From Phycisphaeraceae bacterium (GTDB lineage Bacteria; Planctomycetota; Phycisphaerae; Phycisphaerales; Phycisphaeraceae), in NCBI GenBank assembly GCA_029260615.1, contig JAJDCX010000006.1:37679-101678 (forward strand): a stretch of DNA of 64,000 bases. Direction: 5' to 3'. Positions 35,783 through 45,937 of this stretch are shown in pieces. The notes below the pieces were generated by a model. The model worked only from the letters and a program-made list of their open reading frames with translations. It was not told the DNA's origin and did not search any database. A program made the translations under genes and the position numbers. The stretch's first letter is position 1, and each line of letters starts with the position of its first letter.

Positions 35783-37564
35783 TCACCTCGTCGATTTCAA
35801 CCACTTCGCCAACCCCGCCTTGGTCATACAGTTCACCACATCGCTTTTCGTCACGCCTGCCCGCCGTGCCGTAAGCACCCCGAATTGCAACTGATCCAAA
35901 TCCCCCGGCCCGTGTGCATCCGTATTAATCGCCAACTTCACCCCCGCCGCGATCGCGGCCCGGGCGTGGGTATCACGCAAATCAAGCCGCCAATGATTCG
36001 CATTGATCTCCATCGCAATTCCACGCTCCGCCGCCGCCTTGAATAACGCCCCCATGTCCGGGCTCAACCCCTCGCGACGACCCACCAACCGCCCGGTCGG
36101 GTGACCCATGATCGTGACGTACGGGTTTTCGATCGCCTTGAGAAAACGGGCCGTACACTTCGCCGGCTCCTGTGTCAGCGCCGCGTGAGGCGATGCAACC
36201 ACGACATCCAATTCCTTGAGCAAACTATCCGGGTAATCAAGTCGGCCGTCGGTCAGGATGTCCACCTCGCTCCCCGCCAACACCGTGATCTTCCCCCTGA
36301 GCTTCTCCGCAACCCTGCGTACCGCCACGATGTGCTTCTCCAACCGCTCATCACTAAGCCCGTTCGCCTGCACCTGCCCCTTGGAATGGTCGGTAATCGC
36401 CACCGTGTGGAACCCACGCTCCGCCGCCGCCAAAGCCAACTGCTCAATCGTCCACATCCCATCACTAGCCGTCGTGTGCGTATGCAGTTCAGCTTTGATG
36501 TCGGACAACTCAATCAACAACGGCAAATCATCCTTGTCCGCCAACGCCACCTCCCCCCGATCCTCACGAAGCTCCGGCGGAACCCACGCCAAACCAAGCG
36601 CCTCAAACACCTCCTCCTCCGACCCGCTCGCAACCACTTCGTCGCTGTCCTGTTTCGTCAGCCCCCACTCGTTAAGCTTCATCCCCATCGAGATCGCACG
36701 CTCACGTAGCCGAACATTATGTTCCTTGCTCCCCGTGAAATACATCAACGCCGCACCGTAACTCTCGATCGGAACCACTCGCAAATCAACCTGTATCCCA
36801 CCTCCAGAAATACCCCCGCCCTTGGATGACCCCGCCGCCCCCGACGATTCCCCCGTGCGCACAGAGCTCTTGGTCTTCCCCTTAGCGATCACATCCACGA
36901 CCGGCTCTAACCCCACAAACGCATCCATAATCCCCCCCACATCGTCCGCGTCCGCAGCAACCAACAAATCCAGATCTCCAATCGTCTCCTTCCCTCGGCG
37001 AAGGCTCCCCGCATACTCAATACGCTTAACCTGCTTAAGACCCTTTAGCTGATCGATAAACCACAACGCCATCGCCATCGCCTCGCCGATCCGCGCACGC
37101 TTGCCCGCTTCCTTGGCAAACACCAGGTTCTTCTTGATGTTCTCAATCTTTTTCTTCCCAAACCCCGCCAGCTTCTCAAGCTCACCCGTATCCAGCGCCT
37201 TGGCCAGATCGTCAAGATCATTCAGCCCCGCCTCCCGCCACAACACCGACACCGTCTTAGGCCCAAGCCCCGGGACATCCAACATCATCACCACACCCGA
37301 CGGAACCTTACCCATCAGCTCCGCCGCCTCCGCCAACTCGCCTGTCTGCACAAACGCCTCGATCCGATCCGCCATCCCCTTGCCGATCCCATCCACCGCA
37401 CGCAGTGTTTTGGAATCCATCACCGCCACATCCTCAGCCAACTCCCCAAGCACCCGCGCCGCCTTCTGAAAAGCGATCACCTTGAACCGGTTCGCACCCA
37501 ACACCTCCAACACATCCGCCATCTGCTGAAAGATCCGAGACAATCTCGTATTGGTCTGTGACAT
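35783..37564 (-). CDS. polX: DNA polymerase X with PHP exonuclease domain
   Basis: A 593-residue protein. The N-terminal part has helix-hairpin-helix repeats (DGIGKGMADRIEAF and DVPGLGPKTVSVLW), then the family-X nucleotidyltransferase palm with GSLRRGKETIGDLDLLV (G-S...D-x-D), then a C-terminal PHP domain with ELHTHTTASDG, ITDHSKG, GSEVDI, MGHPTGR and NTDAHGP. This architecture is the bacterial PolX, a gap-filling repair polymerase with 3'-5' exonuclease activity. The start at 37564 (MSQTNTRLSRIFQQMADVLE) fits the family; the frame extends upstream but without support. It converges with parA, 17 bases apart. Confidence 0.93.
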   Translation of the reverse strand: MSQTNTRLSRIFQQMADVLEVLGANRFKVIAFQKAARVLGELAEDVAVMDSKTLRAVDGIGKGMADRIEAFVQTGELAEAAELMGKVPSGVVMMLDVPGLGPKTVSVLWREAGLNDLDDLAKALDTGELEKLAGFGKKKIENIKKNLVFAKEAGKRARIGEAMAMALWFIDQLKGLKQVKRIEYAGSLRRGKETIGDLDLLVAADADDVGGIMDAFVGLEPVVDVIAKGKTKSSVRTGESSGAAGSSKGGGISGGGIQVDLRVVPIESYGAALMYFTGSKEHNVRLRERAISMGMKLNEWGLTKQDSDEVVASGSEEEVFEALGLAWVPPELREDRGEVALADKDDLPLLIELSDIKAELHTHTTASDGMWTIEQLALAAAERGFHTVAITDHSKGQVQANGLSDERLEKHIVAVRRVAEKLRGKITVLAGSEVDILTDGRLDYPDSLLKELDVVVASPHAALTQEPAKCTARFLKAIENPYVTIMGHPTGRLVGRREGLSPDMGALFKAAAERGIAMEINANHWRLDLRDTHARAAIAAGVKLAINTDAHGPGDLDQLQFGVLTARRAGVTKSDVVNCMTKAGLAKWLKSTR

Positions 37565-37820
37565 AGCAACCAGCTTACCGCCACTAATCCCAAGCGCAAA
37601 GCCCAGCCACAACAACCACAACAAACTATTTCAACCCACACGGATAAAACCACCTATAACCTATCTATGATCTTTAGGGCTCATCCATCTTGGTGCGTCT
37701 GACCTGGATTGAATCCCTAAGATCGCACAAACGGCCAACCCCCATTGCCCGCAGACATACTCGGCCCTAGACTGCCCAAAGACACGCCACAAACACGCCC
37801 CGCGATCAGGCAGCCCATCC

Positions 37821-40694
37821 ATGAGCCACACCATGACGCCCATGAGCCAACAGCCAGCCCAGTCCGACCGTCCTCCCACAGCCCCTTTCGCCCACCGCCA
37901 CATCGGCCCCGACGGGCCGGACGAGCAAGACATGCTCGCGCTGATCGGCTGCGCCTCCCTCGACGAGTTGATTAACCAAACCGTCCCACAGGACATCCGC
38001 CTAAAGCAACCTCTAAATCTCAACACCCCCAAAGATGAACACCAGACACTTCAACGCCTCAACACCATCGCAAACAAAAACACCATCGCACGCTCCATGA
38101 TCGGCATGGGATACCACGGCACGATCACCCCCGCGCCCCTCCTCCGTAACATCTTGGAAAACCCCCTCTGGTACACCGCCTACACCCCGTACCAGGCCGA
38201 GATAAGCCAGGGTCGGCTCGAAGCGTTATTAAACTTTCAGACGATGGTGTCGGACCTGACCGCGCTGCCGTTGGCAAATGGTTCGTTGTTGGATGAAGCG
38301 ACCGCCGCCGCCGAAGCCATGGCCATGTGCCACGCGATCGCACGCCAGAAAAAACCCACCTTCCTTGTGGCCGACGACTGCCACCCCCAGACCATCGCCG
38401 TCGTAAAAACGCGCGCCGAGTCGATGGGGATCGAAGTCCAACTGCTGGATACGTCCCACCCTCAAAAGGCCGCGACGTTCGCTAACACCTGCGGCCTGCT
38501 GGTCCAATACCCCACCACCGACGGACGCATCGAAGACTACGCACCGCTTGCAGAAATGGCCCACCAAGCCGGCGCTCTACTCGTCGCCGCCTGTGACATC
38601 CTGTCGCTGGTCCTACTCAAACCCCCGGGGCAGTGGGGGGCCGACATCGCCATCGGCAGCACCCAACGCTTGGGCATGCCCATGGGTTTCGGCGGGCCAC
38701 ACGCCGCCTACATGGCCACCCACGAAAAACACGCACGCAAGATGCCCGGCCGAATCGTCGGCGTCTCCAAAGACACCCACGGCAATCCCGCCTACCGACT
38801 CGCCATCCAGACACGCGAACAGCACATCAAACGCGACCGCGCCACCAGCAACATCTGCACCGCCCAGGTCCTCCCCGCCGTCGTCGCAGGCATGTACGCG
38901 GTGTATCACGGGCCGGATGGTCTCAAGCGGATCGCCGAATCGGTCCACGCGCACGCCGCGACGATTGCCAAGTCCCTCAAAGACACGGGTCACGATGTTT
39001 GCAAATCGCCCTTTTTCGACACTGTCAAAGTTTGTGTCAATAACCTCGACGCCGTGTTAAACGCCGCGAGCGAACAAGGCATCAATCTACGCAAGCTTGA
39101 TGCGAAGACGCTCAGCATCTGCGTGGATGAAACAACCACTCCGGGCGACATCCGTAATCTGTTAACCGCATTTGGCTGCGACAGCACGAACCCGCAATCT
39201 GGCCACAGCACACTCCCGGAACATTTCGTACGGCCCGGCACGTTCCTCGCCCACCCCGTCTTCAACCAATACCACAGCGAGCACGAGTTCCTCCGCTACA
39301 CCACCCGACTCGCCGCCAAAGACATCTCGCTCGCCAACAGCATGATCCCCCTGGGCTCGTGCACGATGAAGCTCAACGCCGCATCGCAGATGGTGCCGAT
39401 CTCCTGGCCACAATTCACCGACATCCACCCGTACGCCCCAGCCGATCAGACCACCGGCTACGCCGAGTTGATCGACAACCTTGAAACCTGGCTCGCCGAG
39501 ATCACCGGGTTCTCCGCCGTGTCTCTGCAACCTAACGCCGGGTCACAGGGCGAGTTCGCTGGGCTCCTGGCAATCAAACGCTACCACGATTCCAACAACC
39601 AGCCCGGCCGCAACATCTGCCTGATCCCCGTCAGCGCCCACGGCACCAACCCCTCCTCCGCCGTCATCGCCGGGATGCGCGTCGTCGCAATCGCATGCAA
39701 AGACAACGGCGACATCGATATCGACGACCTCCGCAACAAAGCGAACCAACACAAAGACCAACTCGCCGCACTCATGGTCACCTACCCCTCGACCCACGGC
39801 GTGTTCGAAACCACCATCAAAGAAGTCTGCCAGATCATCCACGACCAAGGCGGCAAGGTCTACATGGACGGCGCAAACATGAACGCCCAGGTCGGGCTCT
39901 GCCGCCCCAGCGACATCGGCGCCGACGTCTGCCACCTCAACCTCCACAAAACCTTCTGCATCCCACACGGCGGCGGCGGGCCCGGCATGGGGCCGATCGC
40001 ATGCAACGACTCACTCAAACCCTTCCTACCCGGCAACCCACTTAACGGTAAACACCCCGTCAGCGCCGCAGCCTACGGCAGCCCGTTGATCCTCCCCATC
40101 TCCTGGATGTACATCGCCATGATGGGCAACCAAGGACTCACCCACGCCACCCAAACCGCCATCCTCAACGCCAACTACATGGCACAACGCCTGCGCAACC
40201 ACTACGACATCCTATACACCGGCGAAAACGGTCGCGTCGCCCACGAATTCATCGTCGACGGCCGGCCCTTCGAAAAATCAGCCGGCATCCGCGTCGAAGA
40301 CATCGCCAAACGCCTGATGGACTTCGGGTTCCACAGCCCCACCATGAGCTGGCCTGTCGCCGGCACACTCATGATCGAACCCACCGAAAGCGAATCCAAA
40401 GCCGAACTCGACCGCTTCTGCGATGCGTTGATAACCATCCGAAACGAAATCGCACGCATCGAGTCAGGCGAACTGGACAAGCAAGACAACCCCCTGAAGC
40501 ACGCCCCGCACACCGCCGCCGCCGTCAGCGACGACCATTGGCCACACACCTACCCGCGCAGCCTCGGGGCCTACCCCGCACCCCACCTCCGCGATCACAA
40601 GTACTGGCCACCCGTCGGCCGTGTAGACAACCCCTACGGCGACCGCAACCTCCTATGCACCTGCCCAACCGTCAACGAAACCGCCGAAGCATGA
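37821..40694 (+). CDS. gcvP: Glycine dehydrogenase (decarboxylating), P-protein, single-chain form
   Basis: A 957-residue PLP enzyme of the glycine cleavage system that decarboxylates glycine and passes aminomethyl to the H-protein. The N-half starts with [17 protein letters not shown] as in the family, and the PLP lysine is in [19 protein letters not shown]. Other signatures are [23 protein letters not shown], and [10 protein letters not shown]. Fusion of the two halves in one chain is as in most Gram-negative bacteria. The other components (T, H, L) are not in this window. No glycine riboswitch is recognisable upstream. Confidence 0.96.
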   Translation: MSHTMTPMSQQPAQSDRPPTAPFAHRHIGPDGPDEQDMLALIGCASLDELINQTVPQDIRLKQPLNLNTPKDEHQTLQRLNTIANKNTIARSMIGMGYHGTITPAPLLRNILENPLWYTAYTPYQAEISQGRLEALLNFQTMVSDLTALPLANGSLLDEATAAAEAMAMCHAIARQKKPTFLVADDCHPQTIAVVKTRAESMGIEVQLLDTSHPQKAATFANTCGLLVQYPTTDGRIEDYAPLAEMAHQAGALLVAACDILSLVLLKPPGQWGADIAIGSTQRLGMPMGFGGPHAAYMATHEKHARKMPGRIVGVSKDTHGNPAYRLAIQTREQHIKRDRATSNICTAQVLPAVVAGMYAVYHGPDGLKRIAESVHAHAATIAKSLKDTGHDVCKSPFFDTVKVCVNNLDAVLNAASEQGINLRKLDAKTLSICVDETTTPGDIRNLLTAFGCDSTNPQSGHSTLPEHFVRPGTFLAHPVFNQYHSEHEFLRYTTRLAAKDISLANSMIPLGSCTMKLNAASQMVPISWPQFTDIHPYAPADQTTGYAELIDNLETWLAEITGFSAVSLQPNAGSQGEFAGLLAIKRYHDSNNQPGRNICLIPVSAHGTNPSSAVIAGMRVVAIACKDNGDIDIDDLRNKANQHKDQLAALMVTYPSTHGVFETTIKEVCQIIHDQGGKVYMDGANMNAQVGLCRPSDIGADVCHLNLHKTFCIPHGGGGPGMGPIACNDSLKPFLPGNPLNGKHPVSAAAYGSPLILPISWMYIAMMGNQGLTHATQTAILNANYMAQRLRNHYDILYTGENGRVAHEFIVDGRPFEKSAGIRVEDIAKRLMDFGFHSPTMSWPVAGTLMIEPTESESKAELDRFCDALITIRNEIARIESGELDKQDNPLKHAPHTAAAVSDDHWPHTYPRSLGAYPAPHLRDHKYWPPVGRVDNPYGDRNLLCTCPTVNETAEA

Positions 40695-40735
40695 TCCAAG
40701 GCAACGGCCGATCCTGGCACCTCATCGCAACCCAA

Positions 40736-40766
40736 TAAAAACAACGCCCCGGTCGGCCGGGGCGTT
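40736..40766 (-). terminator. Strong terminator between convergent gcvP and phnD-like genes
   Basis: A perfect 10-bp stem AACGCCCCGG/CCGGGGCGTT (40743-40752 with 40757-40766) has a TCGG loop. On the minus strand it is followed by GTTTTTATT, so it ends the binding-protein gene. On the plus strand the hairpin lies 48 bases after gcvP but lacks a T-run. Confidence 0.85.
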
Positions 40767-40795
40767 GCTGTGAAATATCAATATGGTGAACCAGG

Positions 40796-41860
40796 TCACC
40801 CCCCGTTCTTAGTCGCTGGTGTCACGTTCGAGTCGATCCGACGGACCAACGCCCAATCGTCTTTGTAAGACACCGCCGAGAACCCGACAACACCCTCCGC
40901 CAACTCCTCGGTGATCGAGCTGTCTTGGACCTTAAACCCAAGCAGTGCCTCGCGGACCTTGTCCGCCAACTCCGGCTTGAGGTTGTAGACATACCCAATC
41001 GCCGCAGACGGAAAACGCTCGGACTCGTAGATGCTTCGCACATCCGACTCCTTGATGTCGCCACGCGCTAACGCACGGGAAAGCATGTCGCTGGCAACTG
41101 CGGCCGCCTCATACTTACCCTCAACGATCCCCGCGATCGACTGCTCATGTCCCCGTGAAAAAACAAAGTGATAATCCCCATCAGGGTCCAACCCGAAGTC
41201 ACTCATCAATAAGACCATCGGGGCCTTGCACCCCGAGTTCGACCCCGGATCGGTAAACGCGATATTGCGCCCCGTCAGGTCGGCGGGCGCCTTGATCTCG
41301 CTGTCAGCCGGGACGATGATCCGCATCGTGTACCCGTGATTACCCTCAACATTCGCCGGCGAAGCAACAGGAACAAACCCATGCAGACTCACCGCCTCGG
41401 GGACGTTCCCGGTATTCACCGCCGTCACATGCAACCGACCCTCACGCAACGCCAGCATCTGGTCGCGCGCCGACCCAAACCGCACATACTGCACCGGCTT
41501 CCCCGTGACCTCCGCCAGGTGATCGACCAACGGCTGCCAGGCCTTCTCATACGCCTCCGAGTTCGGGGCCGCAACGTAAGAAAACAACAACGCCTGCGGA
41601 TCAACCCATCGAGCCTCCTCCACTGGCGGATCCGCAACCTTGTCGCCATCCACATCGCTATAAATCTTCGCCAGCATCGTCGTGTGGGGCTTGTCCAGCC
41701 CGAAGATCTTCTTGGTCCGCGACGAGTCGTCCTGCGGCACCTGCTGCATCCCGACCCTAAAGGCCACGAACGCAATCACCAACACCACCAAAATGGTCAC
41801 CATCAGACGTGTCATCGAAAACTTCAGTCCTTTCGTGCCGCCTTGTTCCGTTCCACTCAT
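40796..41860 (-). CDS. PhnD-like phosphate/phosphonate-type binding protein, membrane-anchored
   Basis: A 354-residue protein. The start at 41860 has GGTGG upstream and puts an N-terminal anchor (MVTILVVLVIAFVAFRVG) near residue 20. The body matches the phosphonate-binding family: PLVDHLAEVTGKPVQYV, VTAVNTGNVPEAV, NIAFTDPGSNSGCKAPMVLL and FSRGHEQSIAGIVEGKYEAAAVASD. Such proteins bind phosphonate or phosphite, or act as sensors. No permease or ATPase gene is next to it, so it is an orphan. A calcium-loop-like DVDGDKVAD occurs near residue 70. Confidence 0.82.
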   Translation of the reverse strand: MSGTEQGGTKGLKFSMTRLMVTILVVLVIAFVAFRVGMQQVPQDDSSRTKKIFGLDKPHTTMLAKIYSDVDGDKVADPPVEEARWVDPQALLFSYVAAPNSEAYEKAWQPLVDHLAEVTGKPVQYVRFGSARDQMLALREGRLHVTAVNTGNVPEAVSLHGFVPVASPANVEGNHGYTMRIIVPADSEIKAPADLTGRNIAFTDPGSNSGCKAPMVLLMSDFGLDPDGDYHFVFSRGHEQSIAGIVEGKYEAAAVASDMLSRALARGDIKESDVRSIYESERFPSAAIGYVYNLKPELADKVREALLGFKVQDSSITEELAEGVVGFSAVSYKDDWALVRRIDSNVTPATKNGG

Positions 41861-42064
41861 AAGTCGTCCCACCAATCTATATAGAAGTGCCCACCGATCA
41901 ATCAGCGCCCCACCGTACAAGTCTCGGGGCATGACCTAACAGTGTCGGTCTTTCCCGCCCCGGGTCAACCCCACACGCAAACATACCTACCAACGCGAAT
42001 CGCGTTTATTTAGATAACTATATTATAGATATGCAATTACACGTAGAACAAGGCCGTCAATCAT

Positions 42065-43384
42065 TTACACCTTCACCAACCCAATCGGCTTATCATTCGC
42101 GTCGTATTCCGGGAAAAACTGATGCTCATCCGCCTGGAATCCATAAAGCCCCGAAAGAATCTCAGCAAACACATCCCGGAAGTCCGTATGCACCGGCAGG
42201 TCGCGCCCCTCATACAACGACCGACTCGATAGCCCCGTCCACTTCCCATAGAACCGCCCGCCATTAATCGGCCCACCGACCGCCAACATATACCCCCCAT
42301 GCCCGTGATCCGAACCGCTGTTCCCGTTCTCGCGAGCCGTCCGCCCAAACTCACTCATCGTCAGCACCACCGTCCGATCAATCATCGGCCCAAGGTCTTC
42401 CACAAAAGCCTCGATCGTATCGGACACATTCCCCATCATCTCACTGAACACCCCATAGCTCGCCCCCTGCATCGCGTGGTGGTCCCACCCGTTGTAATCA
42501 ATCGCCGCCACCTCAAGACCCGCCCCCGCCTTAATCAACTTAGCAATGTCGCGGAACTGCCCGCCTAGTTGCGTCTTAGGATAATCCCCGCCCGACACCA
42601 GCTTCTCAGAACTCAACACCTCGTTAAGTCGGCCCAGCCGCACGATCCCCTGCGCCCCCGCATCAATAATCCGACCACGCCCCGTTGCCCGCCCTGACTC
42701 ATCCCCACCAACCCCGGGCTTATCTTGACCCGACGACGCCTGCGCTTTGGCCGTCGCCTTCGCGTCATCACACCCATACAACCCCGCGAAAGCACCCGCC
42801 GCTTTCTGCGTATTCTCATCCGGCACCGCCAACGCCGGGTACTGGCCCCGCAACGACCTCGGCAGAACCGGTTGAAACGACACCGCACGCAGGTCCGAAT
42901 CATCACCACCCTTGGTCATATATAAAAAACGGTTCAGCCAACCCTCCGTCACAGACTTCACCCCCGGCGCAGCCCGTTCCATGAAATCCTGCGCATCAAA
43001 GTGGCTTCGCGTCGGATGCGTCGATCCCGCATTCACAATCGGAGCCATCAAACCCTTCTTATAAAGCCGCGCCAAGCCCGCCATCGACGGGTGGAAACCA
43101 AAGTAATCATTCAACGCAATCACCTGGTTACGCTTGTTCCCTTCCCCCGGCCCAGGCACCGCGATCGTCGGCCTCATGTTGTAATACGTCCTCTCCCCGT
43201 AAGGAATCAACGCATTCAACGGGTCGGACCCACCACGCAGATACAACACCACCAGCGTAGGCTTGCCCACCGTCCCCCCATCACCCGCCCCGAAAACCGC
43301 CCGCGTCCCCAAAGCACCAAGACCCGCCGCTCCCAGCGCAAGCGTTCCCGTCCGCTTCATAAACTGCCGCCGCGTCGTACCCAT
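42065..43384 (-). CDS. DUF1501 family exported protein
   Basis: A 439-residue protein with a Tat-like signal (RRQFMKRTGTLALGAAGLGALG). AAAGGTGG 7 bases upstream supports ATG 43384. A GTG at 43432 overlaps the stop of the previous gene (GTGA) and is the alternative. The body matches DUF1501, related to alkaline-phosphatase/sulfatase folds: LVVLYLRGGSDPLNALIPYG, GSTHPTRSHFDAQDFME, VLTMSEFGRTARENGNSGSD and DHGHGGYMLAVGG. Function is unknown. In planctomycetes and proteobacteria it is nearly always paired with DUF1800, as here. Confidence 0.9.
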   Translation of the reverse strand: MGTTRRQFMKRTGTLALGAAGLGALGTRAVFGAGDGGTVGKPTLVVLYLRGGSDPLNALIPYGERTYYNMRPTIAVPGPGEGNKRNQVIALNDYFGFHPSMAGLARLYKKGLMAPIVNAGSTHPTRSHFDAQDFMERAAPGVKSVTEGWLNRFLYMTKGGDDSDLRAVSFQPVLPRSLRGQYPALAVPDENTQKAAGAFAGLYGCDDAKATAKAQASSGQDKPGVGGDESGRATGRGRIIDAGAQGIVRLGRLNEVLSSEKLVSGGDYPKTQLGGQFRDIAKLIKAGAGLEVAAIDYNGWDHHAMQGASYGVFSEMMGNVSDTIEAFVEDLGPMIDRTVVLTMSEFGRTARENGNSGSDHGHGGYMLAVGGPINGGRFYGKWTGLSSRSLYEGRDLPVHTDFRDVFAEILSGLYGFQADEHQFFPEYDANDKPIGLVKV

Positions 43385-43428
43385 CGCCCGCCACCTTTCT
43401 TTCCAGCCCCGGTTATCCCGCTTCGCAC

Positions 43429-45060
43429 TCACTGCTCCTGAAACATCGGCGAACCCAGCATCAACCCCGCCGCACGCTTCGCCTCAGGCTTCTCCCCCAA
43501 CGCACGATCAAGCCCGTCCCACCCCTCGCCCCCAACACCTTCCGCCAGCAACCCCTCCGCCAACGCACGCTTCAAACCCGCCGGATCACCCTTAGGCAAC
43601 CCACCCCAAAACGCCCCCGGCACACGCACCCCCGGCACAGCCCCCCGAGTCAGGCGCAACGCAAAATCCCACCGATAAACCAACACGCCCGGGTCCAACC
43701 ACGCCTCCGCCGCATCGTCATACCCCGTCGGATCAACACACCCATACACCGGCTGCCCCATCTTCCGCAACGCCTCCCGCGTCCCACCAAAACCCGTCAC
43801 CTTAGCCCCCGTCACACGCAGCGACGCCACCACAAACTCAAACGGCGTGCGAAACTTCGCCCGGTAATTAACCGGGTCCATAAACGCATCACTAAATAAA
43901 ATCGCCTCGTAAACCTTCGTCAGATCCCCACCCGTCTGCTCAAACACCTCCGCCACCTCATCCACCAACTCCCCCGGCGGATCGTCGTTGACCAGGTACC
44001 GACACAGCTTCAACGAGATAAATCTCGCCGTCTGCTCATGCTCCCCCAGCGCATGGATAAACCGCACACCGCCCGCCTCACCCGCCCGCCCGTCAAACGA
44101 CATCCCCAACACACGCTTGCGGTTGTCATCATGCACCTCTTTCCTGAACCTGAACCCGTACCCCACCGTCTCCCCCCTGGGTCGCCCAGCCGTCCACCCC
44201 GTCAACAACCGCGCCAACTCCGTCACATCCCGCTGCGAGTACCCGCCCTTACGGTTCTCGTTCGCCACCCCAAGCGTGTGCAGTTCCATCAACTCCCGCG
44301 CATAATTTTCATTCAACCCCCGCTGCCGACCCAGCGCCGACACCGACCTGGGCTGATACTTGCGTCCCTCATAACGCACAAGCATCCGCTTCTCCCGATC
44401 GGTCAACGGCTTCTGGCTGACATCATTATCCAGATAAATCAGCATCGCCGGGTGACGCGCCGACGCCAGCAGCATGTCAGAAAACTTCCCAAACTGATGC
44501 CGACGGATCACCGTCTGCTCGTAGTGCGCCGCCAGGAACCGCACCTCGTCCTTGTTATGATCGACATTGAAATGGTTCCGCCAGAACTCCGCCATCACCT
44601 CCTCAAACCGCCGCTCACTAAACACCGCCCGGTAGATCACCGACCCCACCAACTCCTGGCTCAGCTCGTAACGCAGCCGATCACGCCGATCAATCTCTTC
44701 CCGCGTCGGCGGGTCGTTTTCATAAGGCGGATCGTATGCCGCCCACACCTGGTCCATCGTCATCATCAACGACGGAAAATGCTCTTGGACATACGCATCA
44801 CAAGCACCGTTCTCAATCCCCCCAGGCTCAAGCTGCCCACGCACCCACGCCTCCCACCCAGCCTCATCCACACCCTCCACACCCCCCAACGAAGCCCCAA
44901 GCGCCAAACGATCCAACACATGACTCACGCGCTGCTCACCCGTTAGCGTCTCAGCCGGCTCACCGACACACGATGCCGACAACCCCCAGAACACTACAGA
45001 GATAGCCAATACCCACCCGCATGCCGCACCCCGTTTGTCTGTCACCGACTGGAAACGCAT
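43429..45060 (-). CDS. DUF1800 family exported protein
   Basis: A 543-residue protein with an N-terminal signal (CGWVLAISVVFWGLSASCVG, a possible lipobox). The DUF1800 body has HVLDRLALGAS, FWRNHFNVD, MLIYLDNDVSQK, NENYARELMELHTLG, YSQRDVTELARLLTGW and RFISLKLCRYLVNDDP. GAGGAG precedes the ATG. It is translationally adjacent to the DUF1501 gene, and the pair probably forms one exported system of unknown role. The upstream region is shared with the divergent GbsR/MarR regulator, which may control it. Confidence 0.9.
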   Translation of the reverse strand: MRFQSVTDKRGAACGWVLAISVVFWGLSASCVGEPAETLTGEQRVSHVLDRLALGASLGGVEGVDEAGWEAWVRGQLEPGGIENGACDAYVQEHFPSLMMTMDQVWAAYDPPYENDPPTREEIDRRDRLRYELSQELVGSVIYRAVFSERRFEEVMAEFWRNHFNVDHNKDEVRFLAAHYEQTVIRRHQFGKFSDMLLASARHPAMLIYLDNDVSQKPLTDREKRMLVRYEGRKYQPRSVSALGRQRGLNENYARELMELHTLGVANENRKGGYSQRDVTELARLLTGWTAGRPRGETVGYGFRFRKEVHDDNRKRVLGMSFDGRAGEAGGVRFIHALGEHEQTARFISLKLCRYLVNDDPPGELVDEVAEVFEQTGGDLTKVYEAILFSDAFMDPVNYRAKFRTPFEFVVASLRVTGAKVTGFGGTREALRKMGQPVYGCVDPTGYDDAAEAWLDPGVLVYRWDFALRLTRGAVPGVRVPGAFWGGLPKGDPAGLKRALAEGLLAEGVGGEGWDGLDRALGEKPEAKRAAGLMLGSPMFQEQ

Positions 45061-45233
45061 GCATCACTCCTCAAAGTTAGATACGTCCTAATGCCCCCCA
45101 GCGTGACACCACGCCAGCGACCAGCAAAACCATCTCCGCTTTGGACTCTAACCCCAAACCTAATGTTTTTCTAGGTTTACAACTGAAAAACCTCGCATTT
45201 TGCCCCCATTGACCTCAAATCATCCCCTAGGGC

Positions 45234-45262
45234 TTGACCCGACACCTCAAATATCGTATATT
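45234..45262 (+). promoter_or_regulatory. Strong sigma-70-like promoter of the GbsR/MarR gene
   Basis: TTGACC (45234-45239) and TATATT (45257-45262) are separated by exactly 17 bases. The expected transcription start (45268-45270) falls on the ATG at 45269, implying a leaderless mRNA. Confidence 0.6.
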
Positions 45263-45268
45263 TCTGTA

Positions 45269-45844
45269 ATGACTGAAACAACTGACGCAAAAGTCCTCAG
45301 CCACCCACTAACCCTCACCCCGACCCAGAAGCGATTCATCCTCCACTGGGGTGAGATGGGATCCAAGTGGGGGGTCAACCGGACCGTTGCCCAGATCCAC
45401 GCCCTGCTGATGGTCTCAAAAGACCCACTGAATGCCGAGCAGATCACCGACACCCTGGCGGTCGCACGCTCCAACGTCTCGACATCAATCCGTGAGTTGC
45501 AAGGCTGGGGGATTGTCGAAGTCATCCACCGGCTGGGGGATCGGCGGGACTACTTCCACACCATGCAAGACGTCTGGCAGATGTTCCGAATCGTCGCCGC
45601 CAAGCGCAAACAGCGCGAGATCGATCCCACCGCCGACTTGCTGCGCGAGCTGGTCGAAACGCCCGACCTCAAAGAAACAGACCCCTACACCCACCAGCGG
45701 CTCAACAACCTCCTGACCTTCATCCAAACCATGACCCGCTGGTATCAACAGGTCGAACGCCTCTCTCCCAAGGCGATTTCCAACATGGCCAAACTGGGGG
45801 CCAAACTCGGTTCAATGTTCGAGCGAAGAACCACCAAGCGATAA
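45269..45844 (+). CDS. GbsR/MarR-type transcriptional regulator
   Basis: A 191-residue protein. FILHWGEMGSKWGVNRTVAQIHALL opens the winged helix, given here in two parts: FILHWGEMGSKWGVN and RTVAQIHALLMVS. The recognition helix is in LAVARSNVSTSIRELQGWG, and the wing is VEVIHRLGDRRDYFHT. The C-terminal half is helical (dimerisation). These are features of GbsR-like regulators common in planctomycetes. The start at 45269 coincides with the predicted transcription start. It is divergent from the DUF1800 gene. Confidence 0.85.
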   Translation: MTETTDAKVLSHPLTLTPTQKRFILHWGEMGSKWGVNRTVAQIHALLMVSKDPLNAEQITDTLAVARSNVSTSIRELQGWGIVEVIHRLGDRRDYFHTMQDVWQMFRIVAAKRKQREIDPTADLLRELVETPDLKETDPYTHQRLNNLLTFIQTMTRWYQQVERLSPKAISNMAKLGAKLGSMFERRTTKR

Positions 45845-45937
45845 CCCAGCAGGGGGCACCCACGTCAGAGCCGCGGCAACCGTCCCATATATTTCAGTTT
45901 GTTCAGAAATTAATGACACGAATCAGGGCGACCCATT

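Noticed and set aside
37625..37820. Glycine riboswitch upstream of gcvP
   Set aside because: The characteristic paired glycine aptamer motifs are not present in the leader.
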